Part shown: positions 9,710-20,975 of the stretch, piece by piece
Numbering within the stretch: position 1 is the stretch's first letter
Layout of the letters: every line of letters begins with the position of its first letter
Assembly: GCA_963969365.1 (NCBI GenBank)
Contig: OZ017751.1
Span: 2,356,001 to 2,420,000, forward strand
Reading direction: 5' to 3'
From: Asterochloris sp. CNOR1
Lineage: Eukaryota; Chlorophyta; Trebouxiophyceae; Trebouxiales; Trebouxiaceae
Length of the DNA: 64,000 nt
Notes under the pieces: generated by a model
Databases searched by the model: none
Seen by the model: only the letters and a program-made list of their open reading frames with translations
What the model was told of the DNA's origin: nothing
Made by a program: the position numbers and the translations under genes

Positions 9710-10261
9710 GAAGGGGTGGGTCGATCGGGTTTGGCGCGCTAGGGTTATTTGACCTAGCAATTAGGTCGGGAGGCACCCCTCTAGTCGCCGATTTAAGATC
9801 CCAAGTCACTTGACTCAACATGCCACAACTCATGGTATCCTATGGCGAAACGCCCTGCATTGTGTTCTGCTCTGGCATACAGTCTGTGACTTGAGGCATG
9901 GCCGCATGACTTGAGTTCTGGGCTCTGGACTCAATGCAAGATTAGCTCGGGAGGCCAGGACCAGCTTGGGCTAGGCTTCTTTTGAATGGCTAATGGATTC
10001 GACTGCAGGGCCTCGACCAGCTTAGCTTACTTGGCTCATACCCTGCTGCATGCTTCATTGAGGCCGTGACTGACTGGTTTGCAGGGCTGGAGATGAAAAC
10101 TGTTGCTACTTAGAGCTAAGCTGCTTCTACTTAGAGCTTAGCAATCACCCATTCAGGCAGAGCTAGAGGACACAGTCCATCTTCATAACTCATAAGACTA
10201 CGTATCATCCTCCCTGTCCCTTGCGATTCAGGAGGGGCACGCAAAGCCAACACACAGAGCC
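9710..10261. promoter_or_regulatory. divergent promoter region between recombinases A and B
   Basis: 552 bp separate the two start codons. It holds a short hairpin at 9751-9767 (GACCTA, 5-bp loop, TAGGTC) and two copies of CTACTTAGAGCT(A/T) at 10106-10118 and 10127-10139. The spacer is the natural place for a shared promoter or recombination site; no ORF is supported in it. Confidence 0.5.
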
Positions 10262-13200
10262 ATGTCTGCCCCCAGACGTCAACAGAATGACTCCCTCCAC
10301 TGGGAGAAATACATGAGCACCAGGTTGGAGGGCTACAGGACACGTGTTAAGCTGGAAAAGTCCTTGATCATAGACAGGCTGGCCTTCAGCCACTGCCGCT
10401 GGCCAGTCATCCAGACAACGTTGGCCTCTAGGCAGAAACTCACATGCCTTCAAGATTATGCAGAATGGGTGGACTACGACAAAACGCCCATCTTGGACAC
10501 AGAGATCATTGCAGCCAAGAGAGCCTCAGTGCTGTGGACAGACACCTACCCTCACTTCAAGGTCCAAGAGGAACTGGATGAGGAGGAGTTGGCACAGGCC
10601 ACAAAGGAAGTGTACGGACTGGACCCGGCTCAGGAGTTGTATTACATGCACTTCAGGGCCATGGTGACCCCTGTGAAAGGGGCCACAACAGCAGGCAAGT
10701 TTTGTGCGTGTGTGTTGCCAAACCAAAACTCTTTGCCACAGCTCTGCAAGCTATCGCTGACGTTAACTTTTCAAGCTGTGCATAACCACCAAATGCCATC
10801 CTGCCTGCAGATGGGAGGCGTATGGCCACATCTGTTGAAACCAGCATGAGGGAGCTGGACGCCATCTGGTGTGAGCAGCAGCATCTGCTGCCATCCCTGA
10901 CCCTGAGCACAAAGGCTCCCAGCAGCGTAACAAATAAGTTTGTTCAGGAACATCTTGACGATTGTGGGTCTTTGAGATTTCAACATGATCCTCAGGCTGT
11001 GGCCCGTGATGCTCAGGTATGGAGCTTGGCAGTGTATGAATTCGTGAGCGCCTGCAATCAGCAGATTCTGGTACCTCCACCCTGCATAGCGATCCCACTC
11101 TGACACTTGGCATCTTTGAGTGCGTATGTCTGCACAACCAAGCCCACATACTTAGCAGCTGTTGTTGATGATCATGACTTGAGATGACTGCCACTTGTAG
11201 GGGTCTGGAGCATCAGGCAACCTACTCAGTATGATTCGAGCGCTGTGTTGGGCACCAGCTCTGGTGGAGTTGTCCAGGGATAGAAAGAGCATTGCTGCCT
11301 ATCGGACAACACATGTGTTGCGCTCAAAGCAGGCAAGGGCCTGCCTGAGGGCCTCAACGACTCTCGGTTATGGCACCATGCGAAGGAGGTTTGAGCTGGT
11401 GGCCATCAGGTGAGCATCACTTGCGTTTAGCGTGGGCATTGACGCACAATAGGCTAAGAAACGCGTGTATTCTCCTTCCTATGTTCATTGTCTGAGGGCA
11501 GCTCTTTGCCTGCATACAGGTCAGCTTACACTGTCATTCAGAGGCGCACCAATGTCAAATTCACAGTGCCTGAGTTCTTTAAGGATGCCACACTGGCAGG
11601 GAAGACCATTGCAGCACCCCCTCTGCCTGGAGATGCAGATGCTCAGCAGGATGCTCTCAGCATTGTAGTCATGATCCTGAACAGCAAGGGGACGCGGAAG
11701 GGGGAACTGCACTTCAATGTGCTTCTGGAGCATGTTGATGTCAGGTCAGTCCTGTCGAGGCTCTGTTAGACCATTTGAATCACCTCTGTGGCGCTTTGCT
11801 CTCTATCTCACGTGTCATTGCTAATCACCATCATTTGAGATTTGCATTGGATCTGCAGGCAGTGCGCTGTATTTGCCTTGGCGCTCTACTTGTGGGTGAA
11901 ACATGACGTTGCCGGTGGCGAGCTGCCTGTAACGCTGATAAACAGGGCACAGCTTGGCAAGGTGGAGCCACCTCACTACAGGAACGGGTTGTTCACGCCT
12001 GTTTCTGAGCGCAAGCGTAAGGAGCCTGGCGTGCTCTATCCTGAGATGGCAACAGGAACACTTGGCAAAAGCTTCAGCAAGTAAGATTGTTGAGCATGCA
12101 TGCCAACTATTCTGTGTGACCTGAGGGTGTTTGCCTTCCTGGCAGTTGAGGTGATGGAAGAGCTCTATCTCAGAAGCGTGCTTGTGCAGGTTGATTTCCA
12201 CAACGAAGCAAATCTTCAACAACTTCCGCTCAGACAAGAATTGCCACATGATGCGGAAAAGTGGGGCCCATCAAGCCATAAACATGGGTGAGTCCCACTA
12301 AGCATGCTGGCAGTGATGCTACGTTGCTCTGCAGCAGCTGTGAGACACAAAAGTCTCCCAATGCTCATCAGATCAATTTGCTTGTAGTCTGAACATCACC
12401 ACCAAAGGTTGAGCATTGCATGCAGAGGCAAGCGAGATGGAAACTCGACTTCAAGGTCTGTGGAATATGACAGAGTCTTTGTTCACGTCATACCTGAACT
12501 CAACCCTGCCTGTTGGTATGGCAGCCAAGATGGCAGGGGCCAACAATGTGCACTCATATTTTGTGCTCCGGGCATTGATTGAGGTCCCAAAGGAGCTGAT
12601 GGACCTTGGCCCAGTCATCAAGAGCGATGATTTGCTGAAACAGGTAGCTTTACTTGTTGATGAATTTTTCAGTGGTGTTCACCCCTTGAGCACAATGACC
12701 TGTGATGTTTTTGCTTTGCACTTGCACCAACTTGACATAACCTTTTTTGGAACTTGACATGACCCCTTTGGCTACAGGTGCAGGAAAGGCTGAAAAATCC
12801 AGACACCAGAGATGTTACTGGGGAGGTCCAGCTACGGGAGCTGTTTGGCAAGGAGATGCGGGGTGCATTTTGGAGGGGATGGGCTGAGCTGCAATGGCAC
12901 ATGGACCACAACAGCGGGCCTGGCCAGGCATATGAGAACCACGTGGAGGAGCTTTTCCCTGAGCTCAATGACCTGCTCAGCAAAACTCCACGTGGTTGGG
13001 ACTTATTCTTCGGCATGGTGACTCAGTTTGATGGTCTCATCAGGTGACTGACTGCATTGTGAAGCTACCTTAATTCACTAGATGGTCCAGCTGCGCAAGG
13101 CCTCCTTGATTGACTGACTTCTCAATTCTTCAATGCAACTGCAGGTCAGAGAAGTATGGGGGAATGCAGGCAGTTCAACCTTTGGACTGCCCTCAGCCAA

Positions 13201-14746
13201 ACAAGGAGGGCGAAAGGATTCTGGAGGTGCTCACTTGTGTGACAGAGGTCTTGGGGATCATCAAGAAGATTGAGCAGCAGACAGCTTTTCAGATCCAGCA
13301 AAACGCTGAGGGCTTTAGGCAGAACGCTGAAGCCATACAGCAGCTGTCAGCAAAGTTGGACACTCATAGGCTTGCTGGAGGCCCAGACTCTCTCACTGAG
13401 GTGATTACAGCACACAGCAGGTTTCCCAGTCTGCAGGCGCAAGGTGTTGGCATCCATTCTTTTGCCGCCATGTATCAGTATGATATTTGTCTTGGTCATT
13501 GCAGGATAAGGCTACCATCAATCAGCTTCGTGCAACAGTTCAGATGCTTGAAGAGAAGGTTAACAGGCTGAGCGCCAAGAGGGGACAGGAGAGCTCTCTG
13601 TCTGAGGTGAGGGTGCGCTTGTATCTTTCTATGCATGTGAACCCATATGTGGCCCACAATGTTGCTTGCATGGAACAAAGTCCCAACAGCAAATGCCTTG
13701 ATGTTGAGTTTTCAACCCTGTGTGCAGGAGGAGCCTGTTGCAAAGCAACCACGCCTTGCACCAGTGCCAGCGCTAGAGGTGGAGTCCTCCTCTACCAACC
13801 TCCCCTCTGTGATGAACAGTGCTCAGGAGGGGGGTGAGGCAGGTGTCCCCAGTGGACACTTCATGCAGGAGTCACAGGTCCGCTTTGCCAGCCCTGATTT
13901 GTACAATCACTGCGGCCTCTTGCAGTGTATAGATTTCAAAACTTTGCGGTGAAGTGCGCCCATGCGCATGACATCACGCACAACCTTTGGTTGGCACAGC
14001 ACTTGCAACGTATAGATCTTCGATACTAATACCCACACCGCATTTGACAACTTCCTAATCTGTGCTATTTATGCAGGGGGGCGTCACTCAGCAGCACCTA
14101 CAGCCTTTCCTCCGCAAGATGCCAACAACTCTGCAGTCTGCATGGGAGGTCTGGGTGAAGGAGGTCAAGCCTTACGAGGAGCTGCGTCAACAGAAACGCA
14201 TTCGCCGTGAGTGTCCATCAGCAGTCTGCTGCATGCTGTTCTGCATGTCCTTTATGCTTGCTGGCATAGCTCCTGTCACAAGAACCTTTACGACCTGCTG
14301 CTGCAGCGTACCAGACCACCTCTGCACAGAAGAAGAAGAACAGCAGGTTCACGACTTTGTGTGAGGAGATGGAGCGGAGGGTGCAGGTGTTGGGCAGCGA
14401 GAAGGGGCTGGCTAGCCTCGTCCAATTTGCTGGTGACAGCTCAATCAATGCCTTGTGCGAGGCTCTCAGGGCATTCAGGACCATCAGCAGGAAAGGCGAC
14501 ACCAAGCCTGCTGAAGAAAAATACAAACACCTGCACAGTCTGATTGTGGATGTTACCCAGAAACCCTGGGTCCCTCTGTGCAATGCCGCCCTCACAGCTG
14601 CTCGTGAGGAGGTCACCACAGGCACCAGTGCCAACCCTGGCCTAGCTAAGCGCTTGCAGCAAGTCTTTCCCATTGAGAGTCCCCCCCGCACCACAGCTGA
14701 TGCCAAGTATGACATGCAGTGCTGGCTGCAAGGATGCCTTTGCTGA
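10262..14746 (+). CDS. tyrosine recombinase B (Crypton/DUF3504-like), 984 aa
   Basis: Thirteen exons join in phase: 10262-10694, 10811-11016, 11201-11409, 11520-11744, 11859-12080, 12190-12287, 12426-12643, 12778-13043, 13145-13400, 13505-13606, 13728-13877, 14077-14206 and 14307-14746. The first intron has a GC donor. Core motifs: TTLGYGTMRRR where A has LGRSDDLRKL, CAVFALALYLW, NCHMMRKSGAHQ with H451-x-x-R454, and SYLNSTLPVGMAAKMAGA with candidate nucleophile Y487, then YFVLRALIEVPKEL. The box II H-x-x-R is intact, but the first arginine motif is altered: Y270 takes the expected place, with arginines from 274. Roughly 500 further residues include a coiled coil (KATINQLRATVQMLEEKV) and a helical C-terminal domain. 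It differs from A in sequence, length and exon layout. Confidence 0.8.
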
Positions 14747-15147
14747 TTGTCAACAACCCCCCCCCAACTCAAGTGAGAACATTGCATTGTCTTGTGCGCT
14801 TTCAATCCGTGAAAGTGGGATGAGCTTGAAACACTAATCGACAAAGCCTTGTAATCTGGCAGCATCAAAAGAACTTCATACATGGGCTTTGCTCTGGCAG
14901 TCAGGGAACGAAGTCACCGTGTGAGAGCTGCTTGCTGTCACTGCCTATGCAGACTGTGTGCAAAGGCAGTGAAAACGCAGCCTTGTTATGGGTTTCTCCA
15001 GACAGTCGTTTGGGGTTTCGCTCAGGTCTGACCCCAGCCCTTGTACGGTGGTCATTCGACCACACTAGTACCCTCCCAGCAGCTCTCTCCAACACATATA
15101 CCTGCGAGACATTGCCTGCGCAATGTACAAAGGAGCATAGCTCATTT

Positions 15148-15945
15148 CTAGTACCTCACGCTAGTGTTGGTAAGCAAAGACGCCACTGTGGAACTGCTCA
15201 CCTTCTGTGCTTGCTTCCCTTTGCTGCCGCTTGCAGGCTCTGAGTCATGAGCGGAGCTCATCGTGCCCTTGTCGGCGGCGGCGCGTTCCTGTTGAAACTT
15301 GGCAATGACCTGCTGTGCTTTCTTCAAAGCCTGCTTCACCTTGTTGTGCTCAGCAGCTGTTACTGGTAGCTCCTGCAATTGCAGTAGACAGCATTCAATA
15401 CCACTTGAGCAACGTACAGAAGCACTTGGTAGCCACCAGGCAGTAGCCACCAGGCAGTAGCCACCAGGCAGTAGCCACCAGGCAGTACCCACCTTGCAGG
15501 GAGTGCACATGAAGGCCTCCTCGTCACCAAGGCACTCATGACACACAGCAGCCATTGGATTGCTCTGGCACTTGTCGCCCTTCTCGCAGATGTGCATGGT
15601 GAAGGCATCCTCGCCAAAAACTCGACTGCATGCCACACACTGCAGAGCATACACTCGTTGGTATCAGCCCAGCTCCCACCATGAGGAGCGCTAGGACTGA
15701 TGAGTGGCATTTGACACGGCGCAGGTGCTGAAGGCAGGGAAAACAGAGTAGTAGCAGAGCCCCTGCCGATCACAGACCTTTGCAACCACATCTAAGGACT
15801 CTTCTGGCTCCTCGTGCACATCATGTTCTGCCTCCTCGCCAGATGCTGAAGCAGCTTTGGCAGCTTGTGCTGCTGTAGGGGTCCTCCCCCCACCTCTCTT
15901 CTTGGGTTGCTTGGCTGGCTCACCCTTCCTCTTTAGTGCCTATGC
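15148..15945 (-). CDS. Lys-rich, Cys-rich (zinc-finger-like) protein
   Basis: At least three minus-strand exons are visible: a basic, alanine-rich one near 15945-15785 (KRKGEPAKQPKKRGGGR), a cysteine-rich one near 15650-15495 (CVACSRVF..., KCQSN..., CHECLGDEEAFMCTPC) and a coiled-coil one near 15373 downward (KVKQALKKAQQVIAKFQQE). The cysteine spacing suggests a zinc-binding fold like a degenerate PHD/RING, probably nuclear. The gene at 39977-40978 has a similar layout of basic stretch, Cys cluster and helix. Start and end are uncertain. I see no gene in 14747-15147. Confidence 0.4.
15429..15484. repeat. 14-bp minisatellite, four exact copies
   Basis: Unit GTAGCCACCAGGCA repeats four times without change. 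The unit is not a multiple of three and lies between the Cys-rich and coiled-coil exons, so it is probably intronic. Confidence 0.85.
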
Positions 15946-16160
15946 GCACGGTGTGAGTCGCCATGCGGCGACGCGCGAAACTCCGTTTCCCAGCTCTCCT
16001 AACGAGGCCAAGAAGTGAAGAGAGCATCATGTGATGTACAACTTCTTTGTATCAATAGTTGGGCCCACCAGACTTTCACTGGTTGCAGGCCAGCACGCCT
16101 TGATAATAGCATCAAACGATTGAGCTTGAGACCAGATAAACACCCTCACTACGTGTTGTG

Positions 16161-17802
16161 TTAAGCCTGAGGCATGACCACGGATGCAACGCCATAGTTG
16201 AAGTCAATGTCCTCTTCTGCACCAGCATGGTTGCCAACAACATGCGTATCGTTGCTGCGAATAAGTGGCGAGCCTGACATGGCCTCATCTGTGGAACACT
16301 GGTAGCGCCAGACATTGTCCACAAAGGTTGCCGTACAGTCTTCTATGTAGGGTGTGTCCGAGACAGGATAGTCGGGGTAATCAGCGACCTTATCTGCAGG
16401 ATAGCCTATAATCATTATGTCAACCGTACTACCCACTCTGGTAGCCAAGGGCAATGGGCGAACATTTCTCTTTGGTGCACTCCGTACAATATTGCAGTAT
16501 GCCCAATCGTACTCATCATGATTGCCCTCCAGAAACTGAGGTGGGATTTGGCAGTTGCTGAGTTGCCCGACTGCCTCTTCCACCCAATCCTCGTCGTCCA
16601 CTTGCCCAAACTTAATCGTAAAGCTGCCACCGAACGCATCTCCATGGACGCAATGGGCTGCTGTGAGGATTCGGGCTGGCCCAACAAGAGCGCCAGTGCA
16701 CTCCTTCACCTGCTTTCCAGTTAATGGCACATATAACTTGCCAACCGAGGGAAATGTTGCCTCACCCTCCTGCACATGCACATGTTATAGACACTCTGCT
16801 GGCTCGAGAGGCAATAGAGTTGATCTTGTGAACCACCACAGATGTGGTGCCTGGGTACAAAAGCTCTCTGAGGCGAAGCAAGAACAAACAGTCAGAACTA
16901 CACATACCTCTACAGCTGGATCTCGATAATCTGGAAGTATTATCTTGGCAGGATCTGCACAATGCCAAAATAAGTCAGGGGAGATGCCTGGATGGTGCTT
17001 GGCAGTGGAGTTGCAGGCGATGGGACTGCATGAGAGTTGATCAGAGTAGCTGAGCTGCTGCAGGCTACAAAATCAGGGAGATGGCCAAAGATTTTCGACA
17101 AGTCTCTTGGCTGTTGTCTGCACTACAGACCAGCGTACCTGGCTGCGGCGGTGGAGGGGTTGGTGCTGGCGTGGCAGGCGCTGTGGTTAGCGTTGTTGTG
17201 GCCTGCCTGGTCGTCGGCGGTGGGGTCGGCGGTGGTGTGGCTGCACAGAACAGCCAGCTTTTGACATTGTCTTTGAGCATGACATGTGGGTGGCTGGGGC
17301 ACAAGGTTCATGATGCATAGCAGGTGACAAGAATGTGGTTGCCAGGCTAAAGTTTGATGCAGATGCATCAATGAGTGGGGAGAGCTCAGCCCAGGGTCTG
17401 CACATCAGCAGCTCAGGAGTGGGGTAAGATAAGCAGACGACGACGAGTGCGCACAGCGTGCTGCAGACCTGGCATGAATAACAAAGCGGTGGTGGGTGGT
17501 GGGGAAAGGCTGTCACTAGGCACCGCTGTGGTGCCAAGTGGGAGATCAAGGTCTTACAGGTCCATCCATTTAAAGGAAACACAGCGTGTATCTTCTTATA
17601 CACCCTCACCTGCCGGACACGAACAAGTTGGGGACACGTAGGCTGCCACGTTGCAGGTGCAACCACTGCAGCATCTGTAATGCCCTAAACACTCGTCACC
17701 GTCAACACCACAGCCTTGAGCTGTAACAATGGCAGTTGTAGATGTAACAGCAGCAATGATGAGCCAGATCTGCCAGACAGGTATCTTCTTCATCACCCTC
17801 AA
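16161..17802 (-). CDS. secreted trypsin-like serine protease with N-terminal knottin-like domain
   Basis: The first exon, from ATG at 17802, encodes a signal peptide (IWLIIAAVTSTTAIVTA) and a small Cys-rich domain spaced C-x6-C-x5-CC-x2-C-x-C, an inhibitor-cystine-knot-like pattern. A Thr/Pro-rich linker exon follows (about 17250-17140), then one or two short exons. The last exon, from about 16781, holds a chymotrypsin/V8-like domain: LTAAHCV (His), EYDWAYC (Asp) and DEAMSGSPLI (Ser), with CTGALVGP before the His. It is predicted to be secreted and to hydrolyse peptide bonds. Ends at a stop at 16161. The linker exons after the Pro-rich segment are not fully resolved; the protease call is firm. 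Confidence 0.7.
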
Positions 17803-19131
17803 GCCAAGTCCTGCAACATAGTGTGTACAGACAGAAGTGTGATCTCAAGTTGAGGTCAAATTGTGTCAGAAAACTTTCACTGTCAAGGGTAGCAGGCACC
17901 GCATCACAGGAGCACACTGACAGTGGACAGGGAAAGCACCTGATCAACAGCAACCAGGACACTATCAAACAGAACTACCACGCAGTGCCACACACTAGGT
18001 GTTGCATCTAAGGGGCAGCTTGAGGCCTAGGTCAAAACACTGTTGTACAGCTGTCAGACCATAGCATGTCAGTCTGGCAGACACGCCATGCAGGCAGCCA
18101 AAGTCTGCACTCACCTGAACTGGGTTACAACTTGGAGGTACCTAGATGCACCCCGACGCAATGACAGCCGGCAGAGCTTTCAGGAGATGTGCACAAATTC
18201 AGCTACCTGGCAGCTGCCCTGAGCATTCAGATAAGAGTGCACCGCACGGGACTTGTCTCCAGGGGGACAGCTCACCTGACTGTGCCTGGCAGGTTGGTCT
18301 CTGCGAGGCTGCACTTGCAGAGCTGGGGTGGGGCAAGCTAGTGCCGTGCGGGAATACTACGCGAGCGCACCCGTTGCGTGCTGTCGGTTGGTGGCTTGCT
18401 CGCGGAAAGCGTTTGTGGACGAGTGGATTGGGTTAAGACCCCTCTAGGGTTCAAGAAAGAAGGAAAAGCAGACAGATACTTCTCGTCACCCTTATTAGCA
18501 AATCCGTACACAAAGATTCCACCTGCTGCAACTCCTGGCGCTGTTTGCTTGGGACCTGTAGCAAGAAGTAAGGTATGCCTAGTTCTCAGGGTCTGGGAGA
18601 AACAGATGAGCATACAGACACAGATGCCATCAACTCACCCATGACTTGCTTGGCACCTGCAACATCAGAATGCAAAGCCCATGGTCATTGGTAGCTATTG
18701 GCAGGCATCGAACAGCCCAGCTTTGCCTGAACACCAGCATGTTCACTCACTTTTTGGGGTACCTTGGGTACAATCACATGTTGGTGCCTCATAGGCTGCC
18801 AATGCAACGTGACATGAAGCTTTCACCTGTTGTGGATTGTGATGTCACATACAAGGCATGAATAGACTTTATAGTGATTGCTTTTAGGTGAATCTGGTTG
18901 AATGCTTACAGTGCATCTGCGTTGCAGCTTAAAGAAGACAGCTTCAAGTCAGCAGATGTTTGAGATCAGCAAGAATGTCATACCTCTATGCCTTAGGCAA
19001 CTGGGGGTGTAGCTGTAGTCATCTGTTTGTACATAGCTTAAAGTGTCCTGATATTGAAGTTGTCTGTTCCTCTAAACTCAACCCAACTAGCAGATGATGT
19101 ATGCCAAGAGCACTGAACAGGAAGTTGGACA
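17803..19131. other. no supported gene
   Basis: Short open frames occur on both strands, but none shows a family motif or a consistent splice partner. No repeat or RNA gene was recognised. Confidence 0.4.
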
Positions 19132-20297
19132 TCATCCCTCATACGACCCTGAGGTAAGTGACATGAACTTGAATGGCGCTTCCAGCAGGTCATGGAGGGC
19201 AGACAGGGTGGCAGGAGCTTTGCCGTTGAACCTATCAAGGACCACCTTTTGGACCATCTTATCCACCTCCCTTGTCAACAGCGCTTCTCCAAAAAATATC
19301 CAAATGGCACCTTTATTCCCTGGAAAATCAGGGTGCGTCTGCCGCCTCGCCAGCTGTGGGGACCAGAGTTGACCCAGGATTCCTCCCAAAGCCGGCTTCT
19401 GCTTTGCCAGCAGCGGGGGATGTGCGAATAGACGCGTCGCCACTTCCCTGGGGTCTAAGCCGACAGCCTGCAGTGAAAGCAAAGCATACTGGCTAGCGGT
19501 ACTGTTGTGGTTCCTGCAAAGGCCTTTTCTTCTGCCTATCCCACCTGCATGTCCTGCATGATGCCTGCAGAGTAGTAGGGTGTGCCAAGCATGCGCTCTG
19601 CTTCAGCAGCCACAGCGGACGCCTCCAGGTTTATATCATCTGCCAGCTGTCGCAGACGGACTCTGTGATCTCATGAGGTCTTGAGGCAGGTGCTGCAAAA
19701 TTGGGGCAAGCTCTGCTCTTTGCTGCTGCAGGGCCCCCTCGTTCACAGATGGGTCTCCCAGGTAGGCGTTGAGGCACCCCTGAGTAGCCCAGGCCACTGC
19801 TTCCAGGTAGGCCACAAAGAGCAGATCTGACCTTCGCTGACCACTTGCATAATCAGCCTTGCTTGAAGCCAAAGGCGACATACGTGAGACGTCAACGTAG
19901 ATACGTCACATACGTCGAACGTCACATACGTAGAACGTGTTCAGGGATATCGAAAGTAATAGTTGACTGTGAGATTTAGAGTCTGATGCCAGAGTTCCCA
20001 AGCAACCCCTGCTATCTTGAGACACCACAGGTTCTCTGCCTCTACCAGGTGTTGTGCTGAGAGACTTTACCTCCTGACATCTGGGAGGAGGTGGCTTGTT
20101 TCATCAGCTCTGAGGTTGACTCACTCAGAGATCTCAGGCAAACCATCAGGAAAAGAACATTCATCAAACTCCTTGATCTCATCAACCTGCTTTCTCTTGA
20201 GGTCCTCATAATCCTCAATTGCCAATCCTGTGGTGGCAATCTTCATGGACGCCAACCTGGAAGCCTCAGCTCTGCACTCTGTGTTCTGGTTCGACAT
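19132..20297 (-). CDS. hypothetical multi-exon protein, possibly mTERF-like
   Basis: A plausible first exon runs from ATG 20297 to a GTGAGT donor after 20125 (acidic: LAIEDYEDLKRKQVDEIKEF). Further minus-strand exons cover about 19880-19640 (helical, QQRAELAPILQHLPQDL) and 19560-19640 (AEAERMLGTPYYS). A last one, 19466-19132, starts AVGLDPREVATRLFAHPPLL after a CTGCAG acceptor. That helix pair faintly recalls mTERF repeats, which act in organelle gene expression, but no series of repeats is seen. Exon joins were not verified and could belong to two genes. Confidence 0.3.
19880..19940. promoter_or_regulatory. cluster of ACGT cores
   Basis: About eight ACGT tetramers occur within 60 bp as diverged TACGTCACATACG-type units. 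ACGT is the core bound by plant bZIP factors. The position could equally be an intron, so the regulatory role is only a possibility. Confidence 0.3.
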
Positions 20298-20617
20298 GAC
20301 AGCAGACAGATGTTGTTTGATGTTTGTTTGAACTCTCTAAACTGTGTCCTTTATTAGCAATTGCGTTTACCTTTGTTGATTCTGTATGGCGCTCTTGATA
20401 CCTCTAAACTGTTGCATCTCACAAGACAAGAGCATGATACAGCCTCACTCATCTTCTTTGCCGGCAGCTGCAATTGCCTTCGCAATAGCGGCATTCGCAG
20501 CAGGACTACTGCCTGTGACAGCCCAACTACATGTAAATCAGTTCTCAAAGAGTCGATGGGGGTGAAGGAAGTGGTATTTACACACAAGCGTTTTCATTCA
20601 CTTTGTGAGGGATGCAT

Positions 20618-20905
20618 TTAATGAGACATGCCAAAAGCAGGAGTGGAAGCTCCAAATGAAAACCCACCTGAGCTAGCAGCTCCAGAGCTACAAGCTCCAA
20701 ATTCAGCCAGACCACCGCCAAAACCAGGGGTCACTGCGTTGCCGTTATTGTTTAACAGCATCTCAGGTGCGCCTTCGCTGACTTGAGCAAGGATGCTGAG
20801 CATGTGCAGGTATGTACGATCAAAGGCGGTTGAACCAGTCGGCATAGCAGCAGCTGCACCATACTCATGGGTGCACCAGGCAGCTGCACCCTGGCCGACG
20901 CTCAT
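20618..20905 (-). CDS. small FG-rich protein
   Basis: A 95-codon frame with ATG at 20905. The C-terminal half is rich in Gly, Phe, Ser and Ala with FG dipeptides (GGFSFGASTPAFG), as in nucleoporin FG repeats. It overlaps nothing better supported, but a full nucleoporin is not present; it may be an exon or chance. Just to its right, the plus-strand nuclease-like gene begins at 20976. Confidence 0.25.
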   Translation of the reverse strand: MSVGQGAAAWCTHEYGAAAAMPTGSTAFDRTYLHMLSILAQVSEGAPEMLLNNNGNAVTPGFGGGLAEFGACSSGAASSGGFSFGASTPAFGMSH

Positions 20906-20975
20906 CCCCGGGGAGCCAAAGCCTCCCGTGGAAGCAGTGGGAGTTGGGTTGGCATTGGCTTTGACATCAGTCGTG

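Noticed and set aside
15148-15654. Trp/Gly-rich repeat peptide encoded across the 14-bp minisatellite
   Set aside because: The unit is not a multiple of three and consistent donor and acceptor sites place it in an intron.
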